A stretch of DNA of 64,000 nucleotides from positions 930,001-994,000 of the forward strand of contig NZ_CP029255.1 in the NCBI RefSeq assembly GCF_003122385.1, read 5' to 3'. Of the stretch, positions 42,648-51,301 are shown piece by piece. A program made the position numbers and the translations under genes. Position 1 is the stretch's first letter, and the number at the start of each line of letters is the position of its first letter. This DNA is from Flavobacterium crocinum. GTDB lineage: Bacteria; Bacteroidota; Bacteroidia; Flavobacteriales; Flavobacteriaceae. The notes under the pieces are model-generated. The model saw only the letters and a list, made by a program, of their open reading frames with translations. It searched no databases and had not been told where the DNA came from.

Positions 42648-43405
42648 ATGAATAAAATTTATTTGAATATTTTACTACTGTTTTTTTTACTTATTGTAAA
42701 AATGATGAATCTTCAATAATAAAAAAGCATCCTCTCACTAGCCATATTTTACATCCAACATATTTACTATCTCAGATGACTATAAAAGACCCGGAAGCAA
42801 AGCAGGAAGAAATTATAAAATACAAATACGATTCTTTAAACAGAATAACAGAAGTTCAACTAGGAATATCAACTGTTTATAATAGTTATGATAAAAACAA
42901 CAAGCTTATTAAAAAGAAGCATATTTTTAAAGAATACAATTATTTTAATACTCAGGATTCTTTAGTTTACAGCAATCAGGAAATTAAGATTTTTTCAACC
43001 GGTAATAACAAGTATTCCCTTCCGAAAAATTATAAATTAAAATTAAACAGCTCCGGTTTGGTTGCAGAAATGCAAGCTGATAAACTAACATCTGTATCTA
43101 ATGAATATGATAGTGATGATAACCTCAAAACAGAAAGATCATATAAAAATGGAAAGTGTACAAAAACGAACTTTGAATATGATAATAAACATTCTCCTTT
43201 TATCAATATTACCGGTAATGATCCGAGAACAATCCCTCAAAAAAACAACATCATCAAAGAAACAATTTACGATTGCAATAGCAATGATGTAAAAAACATA
43301 ATTACTTATACTTATGAATATAACAACGATGGTTATCCTATTCAAAAAAAGGAGAAAAGAGATACTAAAGAAATCATTACAACCTACCAATATATTATAA
43401 AATAA
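42648..43405 (+). pseudogene. Lipoprotein with YD-like repeats, frameshifted in a T8 run
   Basis: ATG 42648 begins a signal peptide (MNKIYLNILLLFF) that runs out of frame at a run of eight T (42681-42688). With nine T it would continue FTYCKNDESSIIKKHPLTSH, a normal lipobox and mature start, and join the long frame to 43405. The mature protein has YD/RHS-like units (YKYDSLNRITEVQLG, YEYNNDGYPIQKKE). It is either a phase-variable tract, a recent mutation or a base-call error. The open part from 42776 encodes 209 residues. Confidence 0.7.
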
Positions 43406-43434
43406 ATCTTCAAAAATAAGGCGAATGCTGTGCC
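43405..43434 (+). repeat. Island linker repeat, copy 7 (partial)
   Basis: AATCTTCAAAAATAAGGCGA then ATGCTGTGCC, the central part of the linker. Confidence 0.5.
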
Positions 43435-43464
43435 CCAGCTGGCGCGAGCATCTTGCTCGTGAAC
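43435..43464. repeat. Palindromic repeat, second copy
   Basis: CCAGCTGGCGCGAGCATCTT then GCTCGTGAAC, matching 38167-38196 with one change. Confidence 0.7.
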
Positions 43465-43518
43465 TTATTGTACTCTTATCAAATAAGTTATTATTGAATC
43501 TCAAAAACCAAAAAATTA

Positions 43519-44646
43519 ATGAAATCCCTTTTCACAATATTCTCATTTGTTTGTTCAATCGGATTTTCTTTTGCTCAAACCCATTCAATTCCTGAAAACA
43601 TCAAAACACTTTTTGAAGGAAAATGGATAATTGTAAGGAAGTATTACACCAACACAGTCGAAATAAAATTTGAAAAAGATAAAGACTATGCCACCTTCAT
43701 AGATATTGGCACCGGCGAAGCGCCTCCGCATATTTTAAAAGCCTATCTTCAGGAAAATAAATTGGTAATTCCGGCAAAGACTCATGAAAACGACTATGTT
43801 GAAATGACGGTAAAAAACGGTAAGCTGATCTTTAAAACATGTCCGACAATTGAAAAAGAAGACGGCACCTTTCAAAAACCAGATGAAAAACATTTATTAA
43901 GCAAGGTGTTTACAAAAGTTCCTTTGTCGGCACAGGAATCTTATAGCAGGAAATTTTTTAAAACACTGAGTGAATATGAAGAAAAGGCGACAACATCTGC
44001 CGGAAACGACAGTATTTTACACCTGGATTTCGAAAAAGAATTTGAAGCATTAATTACCAATTCTAAAATGGCACAATTTCCGACAAAAGAACTCCAGCGA
44101 AAATGTAATACAAGTGCCTTTTGCTTAAAAATTCAAAAATCAGAAGATAAAAACTTCATTCTATATACTTATGCCAGCCCGTTTTATCATTTTAATTATA
44201 TAACCAAGACCATAAAAGGAAACAATAAAATTAAGGGGTATAAGATTATATTAAAAAACAACAAATGGCACGAGTACTTTACTCAGATTCATACTTTGAA
44301 CAATAACGAATTTTTACTAATCGAGCAAAGAGACGATTTGGTCTTTTCCTGTAATTATGCCTATGTTTATCAATCAAACGGCGGTCAATACAAACAGAAA
44401 AAAGCTTTTGAAAACAGATTAAAACTTACGGTTTGTAATTTCACAGAAATAGAAAATCCCCCGAACTCAGATCCTGAACATCAGTCATTACCCGTAAGAA
44501 CAATAACTTTTGATTACAAAAACAAAACCCTTTTTTATGGTAAATGCCACGATACCAATACCGGCAAAACCACAACAGGAAAAGCAACCTACAAAAACGG
44601 AAAGTTTGCCATAAAAAACTGCAATGACAGAAAAGATGTTGAATAA
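43519..44646 (+). CDS. Exported protein of unknown function
   Basis: A 375-residue protein with a signal peptide (FTIFSFVCSIGFSFAQ, cleavage after AQ). The N-terminal part (EGKWIIVRKYYTNTVEIKFE) looks like a lipocalin-like or META-type beta domain; the C-terminal part ends with TFDYKNKTLFYGKCHDTNTG, perhaps another beta domain. No named family. Opens the group of exported genes that follow the island. Confidence 0.7.
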   Translation: MKSLFTIFSFVCSIGFSFAQTHSIPENIKTLFEGKWIIVRKYYTNTVEIKFEKDKDYATFIDIGTGEAPPHILKAYLQENKLVIPAKTHENDYVEMTVKNGKLIFKTCPTIEKEDGTFQKPDEKHLLSKVFTKVPLSAQESYSRKFFKTLSEYEEKATTSAGNDSILHLDFEKEFEALITNSKMAQFPTKELQRKCNTSAFCLKIQKSEDKNFILYTYASPFYHFNYITKTIKGNNKIKGYKIILKNNKWHEYFTQIHTLNNNEFLLIEQRDDLVFSCNYAYVYQSNGGQYKQKKAFENRLKLTVCNFTEIENPPNSDPEHQSLPVRTITFDYKNKTLFYGKCHDTNTGKTTTGKATYKNGKFAIKNCNDRKDVE

Positions 44647-44739
44647 AAATATAATTTTAAACTATCTAAATTTTCGGATCTTTAAACGTTCAAAATTTTA
44701 CAAACTATCGAGTTATTACATTTTATAAAATATAAAACG

Positions 44740-45492
44740 ATGAATAAAAATCTACTGCTAACTGTTTTCGTTCTAATTCTAATTGGGTTTTCAAGTTGTA
44801 ACAAAACCAAAGAAAAAACCGAATCTGTTCAGGTTTCAGAAATCCCAACCGTTGAAGAAGTCTTTGAAGGAGATACGGCTTCAGCAGAAATAAAGAAAAG
44901 ACCTGAAGACTTTATTCCGAAAGGATATGTTCCTTTTGACACCATTACAGGCGATTTTAATAAAGACGGATTAGAAGATTATATTCTAATTATTAAAGGT
45001 ACTGATAAAAGCAAAGTCATTACGGACGAATATCGTGGTAAATTGGACCGAAATCGCAGAGGAATTATAGCTTTAATCAATAAAAATGACGGCTACGAAC
45101 TAGCGGTTAAAAACTATGATTGTTTTTCGTCTGAAAATGAAGAAGGAGGCGTTTATTATGCCCCGGAACTTGACCTCGAAATAAAAAATGGTAAACTATA
45201 TATTGCCTACCGACATGGCAGATACGGCTATTGGGAATATACTTTCAGATATCAAAACAATGATTTTGAACTCATAGGTTATGACGCCAGCAGTAATCGA
45301 GGCCCTGTTACACTTGCTGAGACCAGCATCAATTTCCTGACCCGAAAAAAGATTGTCAATCAAAATACAAATGATGATGCTGATGTAGGCGAAGAAGTTT
45401 TTGAAAAAACCGAAACAAAACTTTCTCCAAACAAACTTCTTAGATTATCCGACATCAGCGATTTCGATGAACTGGATGTCTCAGGAGATTAA
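44740..45492 (+). CDS. Lipoprotein with FG-GAP-like calcium motif
   Basis: A 250-residue lipoprotein (VLILIGFSSCNKTKEK, Cys 20) with an acidic linker and the motif GDFNKDGLEDYILII, a calcium-binding FG-GAP/VCBS-like loop. EYTFRYQNNDFELIGYDA is typical of the family of small proteins reporting such loops. Function unknown. Confidence 0.72.
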   Translation: MNKNLLLTVFVLILIGFSSCNKTKEKTESVQVSEIPTVEEVFEGDTASAEIKKRPEDFIPKGYVPFDTITGDFNKDGLEDYILIIKGTDKSKVITDEYRGKLDRNRRGIIALINKNDGYELAVKNYDCFSSENEEGGVYYAPELDLEIKNGKLYIAYRHGRYGYWEYTFRYQNNDFELIGYDASSNRGPVTLAETSINFLTRKKIVNQNTNDDADVGEEVFEKTETKLSPNKLLRLSDISDFDELDVSGD

Positions 45493-45511
45493 TACCAACT
45501 AAAACCTCAAA

Positions 45512-46006
45512 ATGAAAAACAAATTACCTCTTTTAATCCTAATTATTACGCTCTTTTCCTGTAATAAAAACGAAAAAGCAAAAGTTGCAGAACCTGTTGT
45601 CAATAAAGAAATTACTGTAAAGGATAGTTCAAAATCGGAACAAACAGAAAAACCTGCCGATTCGATAACTTGCGTTGATGTTGTCTTAGAAATCCTAACC
45701 ACTGCCCCTTCGTATATTGAAGGAACAAAAGGTTTGTACGAAGCTGTTGTTAAAAACGGCGGGACTTCTATTGGAATTACTGTTGAAGGAAGCCCGAATC
45801 CTAAAATCGACAAGTCATGGAGCTATTCTGAAACGTATGATTTAAGCCTTCATGAAACTTATCCGGATCGAATGCCTACAATTGCACGTTATGTATTTGA
45901 TCCTTCTAAAAGAGAACTTTTTGAATATAACACCGCTAATGATAGTTTAATTGCAATTGATTTCAATAAGGATTTGCTTTTAAAATTTGACAAAATATGC
46001 AAATAA
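45512..46006 (+). CDS. Lipoprotein of unknown function
   Basis: A 164-residue lipoprotein (LLILIITLFSCNKNEKAK, Cys 14 or so) followed by a charged linker and a small domain (VDVVLEILTTAPSYIEGTKG, WSYSETYDLSLHETYPDRMP). It starts 19 nt after the preceding gene, so probably the same operon. No family recognised. Confidence 0.7.
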   Translation: MKNKLPLLILIITLFSCNKNEKAKVAEPVVNKEITVKDSSKSEQTEKPADSITCVDVVLEILTTAPSYIEGTKGLYEAVVKNGGTSIGITVEGSPNPKIDKSWSYSETYDLSLHETYPDRMPTIARYVFDPSKRELFEYNTANDSLIAIDFNKDLLLKFDKICK

Positions 46007-46063
46007 GGCATTAAAATTGAATGACGGATAAAAGTGAATATTTACCTCAAAAATCAGAATTAA

Positions 46064-47284
46064 ATGACCAGAAACTTAACCAGACTAGGACAACCTGTTT
46101 TTATTATCTCTTTGATCATTCTTATTCTTAACGATTGGTTCTTTAAAACCATTTTTCATAATTTCATTACCGGGAAACTGTCTGATTTTGCGGGTTTATT
46201 TGCTTTTCCATTTTTTTGGAGCGTTATTTTCCCCAAAAGAGTTAAAGAAATTCACTTGGGTACTTTCCTGTTTTTTGTCTTTTGGAAAAGTCCCTTTTCA
46301 GAAACATTTGTACATTTTATTGGAGCATCAAGAATAGTCGATTTCTCAGATAATATGGCGCTTGTAAGTGTTTTTCTTTCATTTCAAATATTAAAAAAAG
46401 AGTCTTATGTTTTAAAACTACATCCCCTATTTTTACAGTTGATTGTACTGCTTTCTTGTTTTTCATTTGTGGCAACTACACAAAAAAGAGAACCTTGCAC
46501 AAGTATTGAGTGCGAATTTTTGGTATTGAATCTAAGCAACGAAACCAACAAAAAAGTGATTGTCCATATTGATTTTAAATATTCTGAAAAAGAGATAGCA
46601 TTTTATAAGAAACAACAGATTTTAGATGGTATAAACAATGTTCGGGAAATTTTAGACGAAAGGCATGAAAGAAAAATATCTCCTGGTTTCCAACCTTCTG
46701 ATTCTATTGAAATTGTAAAAAACACAAATGAAAATTGGAGCAATCGAAAAAAAATAAGCCTTATCGATCCATTAGTTCTTAATGTACATGAATCCAAATG
46801 GGTTGCAATACCATTATGGCAATTTGACCGTTTGGTTGGTTTTCCTGAAAATTTCAAAATTTCGGTGCTCGACACTAATCACAAAATCATTAAAACCTAT
46901 AACAAAAAGACATTCTTTGAAAAAGTAAACCAAAACTCAGCTGTAAAATTAGATGAGTTTTCCCGAGAAAATAGTTTGAATTTAATATTAGGAGAAGTTA
47001 AAAAACCTTTTATCCTATCTGATTGTTATGGAAAATGGGAATCTAAAACAAATGGAACTTTCAACAAAATAGAATTCAATTCGAAGTATTTCAGCAATGA
47101 CAAAACTGGCGATGTATATAATTGCCAATTCAAAAACGACACGATTTTGGTCTACACTCCAGAAAAAGTACACATCGGAATAATGAAAAAACCTAAAGAT
47201 GATGTACTTGTAATTTCCTGGAGTACCGAAAAGACTTTAACCTATAAAAGATCATCTGAACCAACCTCTTTGGGCAATCAGTAA
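46064..47284 (+). CDS. Membrane protein of unknown function
   Basis: A 406-residue protein with about five helices in the first 140 residues (NDWFFKTIFHNFITGKLSDF then AGLFAFPFF is distinctive), followed by a roughly 260-residue extracytoplasmic domain beginning CTSIECEFLVLNLSNETNKK. It starts 57 nt after the preceding lipoprotein gene and ends 11 nt before the next gene. No function known to me. Confidence 0.7.
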   Translation: MTRNLTRLGQPVFIISLIILILNDWFFKTIFHNFITGKLSDFAGLFAFPFFWSVIFPKRVKEIHLGTFLFFVFWKSPFSETFVHFIGASRIVDFSDNMALVSVFLSFQILKKESYVLKLHPLFLQLIVLLSCFSFVATTQKREPCTSIECEFLVLNLSNETNKKVIVHIDFKYSEKEIAFYKKQQILDGINNVREILDERHERKISPGFQPSDSIEIVKNTNENWSNRKKISLIDPLVLNVHESKWVAIPLWQFDRLVGFPENFKISVLDTNHKIIKTYNKKTFFEKVNQNSAVKLDEFSRENSLNLILGEVKKPFILSDCYGKWESKTNGTFNKIEFNSKYFSNDKTGDVYNCQFKNDTILVYTPEKVHIGIMKKPKDDVLVISWSTEKTLTYKRSSEPTSLGNQ

Positions 47285-47295
47285 TACTAAAATTT

Positions 47296-48345
47296 ATGAA
47301 ATTTAAAATTATTTCACTTTTTATAATTCTTTCAATAGCTTCTGCAAATGCACAGAAAGCCTATCTTATTAATGATTTCATGAAAGGTTATACTTTGTAT
47401 TTTATTCAGCAAAAATCTGACTCCCAAACAAAAGAATATTATAAGCTTACTGAAAACGAAAGTAAAAAAACAGTACTCGAATTTGGTTCAAAGGAACTTT
47501 CTAAACCAGAAACACTAAAAACAGCAAAAACAGTTACATTCAAAAGTATTTCTCAGAAGAACATTCGAATTCTAGGCGATGTAAATTTTGATGGCAAACC
47601 TGATATCATTATTCATGAAACACAAATTAATGATGATGACGGCTGTTATTATCCAAGGGCATCATCTCATATTTTTATTAATACCGAAAACACATTTACA
47701 GTTAGTCAAAGTATTAGCGATGTTTATAATGATGCTAATTGTATGCGTGGCGGTTCGTTTGATATCGATGCAAAAAACAAACGTATTATTACATCGAGTA
47801 CCTGCGGTGCAGCTTGTCATGGTTGTGAGCATTACAGCGTCTCGGGTAAAGAGGCTAAAATGATTTCCAGCTTTGAAGAAGATGGATTTACCCAAGGCCC
47901 CTTCTCTAAAATAACAGGTAAGAAATTAGAAAACAGCAAATGGGTTTCTTTCAATTCTTTATCTATTTACGAACCAAATTTAGATCCGGACAAAATACTT
48001 GCTTTTGATACCAAAAATGGCAAAGGGCGTATATTGTTGTTTAAAATAGATACTATTTTATATTATGCTTTTCAACAAAACGACGAGTATAAATTTATTT
48101 CTTTTGCTCATCCGTCCAGTCCTGAAAAAGCCAGTAAAGCCATCTTTAAATTTAAAAAACAAAATTCGGGTTACGAACTTGAATTTAACAGTGGAAGCAT
48201 AAAATATCTGGTTTATGAAACTTCAGATGGAGTCGGTATCAAAATTAATGTCAACGGAAAAATATCTGATTGGCAGGGAATGAATAAAACGGGAACTTTA
48301 GAGAAATTGGTTAAAAATAAATTTAGTAATGTTATAAAAGATTAA
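47296..48345 (+). CDS. Exported protein, XAC2610-like
   Basis: A 349-residue exported protein (signal peptide ending SIASANA). ILGDVNFDGKPDIIIHETQ is a calcium-binding-type loop, and CMRGGSFDIDAKNKRIITSS then TCGAACHGCEHYSV has the Cys pattern of XAC2610-related proteins. The C-terminal half is a second beta-rich domain. End of the exported gene group. Confidence 0.7.
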   Translation: MKFKIISLFIILSIASANAQKAYLINDFMKGYTLYFIQQKSDSQTKEYYKLTENESKKTVLEFGSKELSKPETLKTAKTVTFKSISQKNIRILGDVNFDGKPDIIIHETQINDDDGCYYPRASSHIFINTENTFTVSQSISDVYNDANCMRGGSFDIDAKNKRIITSSTCGAACHGCEHYSVSGKEAKMISSFEEDGFTQGPFSKITGKKLENSKWVSFNSLSIYEPNLDPDKILAFDTKNGKGRILLFKIDTILYYAFQQNDEYKFISFAHPSSPEKASKAIFKFKKQNSGYELEFNSGSIKYLVYETSDGVGIKINVNGKISDWQGMNKTGTLEKLVKNKFSNVIKD

Positions 48346-48400
48346 TTCTAAAACGCTCCAATTATAAATTAGTTGTAGTATATCTTTTATTTATGCGATA

Positions 48401-48433
48401 AGACCTAACGGGTTTTTAAAACCTGTTAGGTCT
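48401..48433. terminator. Hairpin between convergent genes
   Basis: AGACCTAACGGGTTT (48401-48415) pairs with AAACCTGTTAGGTCT (48419-48433) with one G-U wobble. There is no clear T-run on either side, so it may be a weak bidirectional terminator. Confidence 0.45.
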
Positions 48434-48457
48434 AACTAGAAGAATCTATATTTTTTA

Positions 48458-48697
48458 CTAATTACCCAATGTCTCTTTAACCGTGATAATCTTCACCGGA
48501 CAAGCTTTTGCTGCCAATTCACAACTTTCCGCAATAGCATGATTGGGAGATTTTAAAGTGAAAAAACCTTTAGCATTTACAGAATGAATCAAAACTGATT
48601 TTCCATCTTTTTTTGACATTTGAAAATGTACGGGATCCATTTCTACACAGTAATTACAACCAATGCATTTATCTCTTTGTAAAGTAACAATAACCAT
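48458..48697 (-). CDS. 4Fe-4S ferredoxin
   Basis: A 79-residue ferredoxin. C11, C14, C17 (DKCIGCNYCVEMDP) and C66-P (AAKACPVKI) fit one [4Fe-4S] cluster; C59 is an extra Cys. Its ATG overlaps the U32 peptidase stop by one nucleotide (TAATG), so the two are translated together. In that position it is a natural electron donor for TrhP, whose in vivo activity depends on Fe-S cluster genes; this link is an inference. Confidence 0.9.
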   Translation of the reverse strand: MVIVTLQRDKCIGCNYCVEMDPVHFQMSKKDGKSVLIHSVNAKGFFTLKSPNHAIAESCELAAKACPVKIITVKETLGN

Positions 48698-49938
48698 TAC
48701 GCCTCAACAATTTTATATAGTTTATCAGACATTCTGATTCTGAATGGTAATTTGATACTGCAATCATCGCCTTTTGTTGCTTTTTCTCCTGCAACATCAT
48801 TCACAAACATTTCGTCAATAATCATTTCCTGAGCTCCTGTACTTGGACCTGTGACTAAGATTTTATCTCCGATTTTAATATCATAAGCTTCAATCTTAAA
48901 CTGACCTACCTCAGCTTTTGGAAAATAATGCGTTCCTTTACCCACATAAACCTTTTTCTGCGTCGCTGCAGATCCAGGAATATCACTCCATTCTCCTAAT
49001 TCCTGACCTAGATAATAACCCGACCAAAATCCACGATTGTAAACCGTTTCTAAAGCTTTCATCCAATCTTTGGTTTTTTCTTTTGAAAAAGTGTCATCAT
49101 AATACGCATCAATAGCTTCACGATAGGTTCTGGTTACTGTTGCTACATATTCAGGAGCACGGCCTCTCCCTTCGATTTTTAAAACTTTAATCCCTGAATC
49201 GATAACCTGATCTAAGAAATCGATTGTACACAAATCTTTTGGCGACATCATGTATTCGTTATCCAGTTCGATTTCGAAACCCGTTTCCTGATCAATAACG
49301 GTATATTTTTTTCTACAATTTTGTTTGCACGCACCCCGATTGGCAGAAGAATTATGTGAATGTAAACTCAAATAACATTTTCCCGAAACCGCCATACACA
49401 AAGCACCATGGCCAAAAATTTCGATTTCGACTAAATTTCCGTTTGGCCCTTTGATCTGTTCTTTTTCGATTTGATCTGTAATGTTCTTTACCTGACGCAA
49501 GCTTAATTCTCGGCTTAAAACCATTGTATCAGCAAATAAACTGTAGAATTTTATAGTTTCGATATTCGTTACATTCAATTGCGTTGAAATATGAACTTCT
49601 ATTCCAATTGATTTTGCCATTGCAATTACTGCCTGATCCGATGCAATTACAGCTGTAATATTTGCTTCTTTGGCTTTCGTTAATAATGTTTTTACGACTG
49701 ACAAATCGTGATCGTAAATAATCGTGTTTAAAGTAAGATAACTTCGAACATTTTTGGCTCCGCATCGACAGGCAATTTCTTTTAAATCATCAATCGTAAA
49801 ATTCACCGTCGAACGTGCTCGCATATTAAGCTGTTCAACTCCAAAATATATGGAATCACAGCCATTGTCTAAAGCAGCCTGAAGCGACTCAAAGTCTCCA
49901 GCTGGAGACATGAGTTCAATTTTGTTGGTAAGTGTCAT
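48697..49938 (-). CDS. trhP: TrhP-like tRNA U34 hydroxylase (peptidase U32 family)
   Basis: A 413-residue U32-family protein. IELMSPAGDFESLQAALDNG is the conserved start; FGHGALCMAVSGKCYLSLHS and SANRGACKQNCRKKY supply the conserved cysteines, presumably Fe-S ligands. TrhP makes 5-hydroxyuridine at the tRNA wobble position with prephenate-dependent chemistry. The last about 85 residues are the U32 C-terminal domain, which is repeated at the end of TrhO at 51302. ATG 49938 is preferred to the frame start at 49974 because MTLTNKIELMSPAGD is the typical N terminus. Confidence 0.87.
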   Translation of the reverse strand: MTLTNKIELMSPAGDFESLQAALDNGCDSIYFGVEQLNMRARSTVNFTIDDLKEIACRCGAKNVRSYLTLNTIIYDHDLSVVKTLLTKAKEANITAVIASDQAVIAMAKSIGIEVHISTQLNVTNIETIKFYSLFADTMVLSRELSLRQVKNITDQIEKEQIKGPNGNLVEIEIFGHGALCMAVSGKCYLSLHSHNSSANRGACKQNCRKKYTVIDQETGFEIELDNEYMMSPKDLCTIDFLDQVIDSGIKVLKIEGRGRAPEYVATVTRTYREAIDAYYDDTFSKEKTKDWMKALETVYNRGFWSGYYLGQELGEWSDIPGSAATQKKVYVGKGTHYFPKAEVGQFKIEAYDIKIGDKILVTGPSTGAQEMIIDEMFVNDVAGEKATKGDDCSIKLPFRIRMSDKLYKIVEA

Positions 49939-50091
49939 TTTTGATTCTATTATTTCAATGAAATGATTTTTCAATCAGTCATCTAACAATTGACAAAAAT
50001 AATGTGAGGGTAGATTAGATTCCTATGATTTATATCATAGTTTATATTTTAAAAATTATTTGTAGTGGTATAAAATTATTGTTGTCGATAT

Positions 50092-50820
50092 CCGTTGTGT
50101 TCCTGCGGTTGAAACCGCAGGCTATGTTTTTCTTTGCGCATGTTTTTTCAAATATAGCCCGTGGCTTCAACCACGGGAAACGTATCGTTGAGCATTTCGA
50201 TTTAATCCTGCAAGATGCATAATAGTTGAGGAAATCCGTTGCGTTCCCGCGGTTGAAACCGCAGGCTATGTTTTTCTTTGCGTATGCTTTGTCAAATATA
50301 GCCCGTGGTTTCAACCACGGGAAACGTTTCGTTGAGCATTTCGATTTAATCCTGCAAGATGCATAATAGTTGAGGAAATCCGTTGCGTTCCCGCGGTTGA
50401 AACCGCAGGCTATGTTTTTCTTTGCGTATGTTTTTCTTTGCGTACTGTTTGTAAATATAGCCCGTGGTTTCAACCACGGGAAACGTATCGTTGAGCATTT
50501 CGATTTAATCCTGCGAAATAAATAATCTTCGCGGATGTACGTTGTGTTCTGCGGTTGAAACCGCAGGCTATGTTTTTCTTTGCGTATGCTTTGTCAAATA
50601 TAGCCCGTGGTTTCAACCACGGGAAACGTAGCGGATTCAATCCTGCGAAATGAATAATCATCGCGGACATACGTTGTGTTCCTGCGGTTGAAACCGCAGG
50701 CTATGTTTTCTTTGCGTATGTTTTTCTTTGCGTACTGTTTGTAAATATAGCCCGTGGTTTCAACCACAGGGAACGTTTCGTAGTCGACATTCATTGCGCC
50801 CATGCGGTTGTAACCACAGA
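50092..50820. repeat. REP array of five units plus a half unit
   Basis: Five units at about 50092, 50236, 50379, 50538 and 50670 (each about 92 or 107 bp). Each has a left palindrome TGCGGTTGAAACCGCAGGCT and a right one TAGCCCGTGGTTTCAACCAC, joined by TATG...TTTTTCTTTGCGTATG. Units 3 and 5 carry an internal duplication of TTTTTCTTTGCGTA. Spacers after units 1 and 2 are nearly identical (CGTTGAGCATTTCGATTTAA). A half unit lies at 50790-50820. The array ends right next to a RAYT gene. Confidence 0.85.
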
Positions 50821-50842
50821 AATACATCGTTAAGCCCAGCAA

Positions 50843-51277
50843 TTATTTGTCCTCCAACCCATGTCGTTTTATAAATCCATCAAATTCATCTTGCGTATTT
50901 TTCTTAAGATGATGTTCCTTTTGATTTTTAATGTAATTGTAAACAACATCTAACTGAGATTCACTAACAGAAAAGGCCGCAAAGCCAGTTTGCCACGCAA
51001 ATTTTTCAAGGATAAATTCTCCTCTATTTATAAAATGAGAAGAACTTCCTTTTATTTGCTTTACAATATCTGTAATTGATTTTTGCGGGTTTTGTAAAAA
51101 TAAAACATGCACATGATCTGGCATTCCATTAATGATTCTAATGGGAAATCCAAGTTCAGTTAGCTCCTGCCAAATAAAATCATACAAATTTTTTTCAATT
51201 GAATAATCAATTAATTCCTGACGATTTTTGGTTGCCCAAATAACGTGAATCCATAATTTAGTAAACGATTGTGGCAT
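50843..51277 (-). CDS. rayT: REP-associated tyrosine transposase (RAYT)
   Basis: A 144-residue HUH transposase: H55-V-H57 in GMPDHVHVLF and predicted nucleophile Y115 in VYNYIKNQKEHH. Similar in layout to the RAYT at 13618 but clearly different in sequence. It lies 24 nt after the trhO stop and its downstream end touches the REP array, which is the expected place for its substrates. Confidence 0.92.
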   Translation of the reverse strand: MPQSFTKLWIHVIWATKNRQELIDYSIEKNLYDFIWQELTELGFPIRIINGMPDHVHVLFLQNPQKSITDIVKQIKGSSSHFINRGEFILEKFAWQTGFAAFSVSESQLDVVYNYIKNQKEHHLKKNTQDEFDGFIKRHGLEDK

Positions 51278-51301
51278 AAATAAATTAGCATAAAAATTAT
51301 G

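Noticed and set aside
33799..43434. Integron-type attC sites for the linkers
   Set aside because: No integrase is seen and the linker lacks the paired R/L core sites; only a short hairpin is present.
50092..50820. CRISPR array
   Set aside because: Units are about 92-107 bp double palindromes with conserved, not unique, spacers, and no cas genes are present.
50042..50842. Several minus-strand ORFs encoding repeated CGFNR...WLKPRAIF peptides
   Set aside because: They are translations of the REP array; the repeated peptide comes from the palindromes and no start or codon pattern supports a gene.
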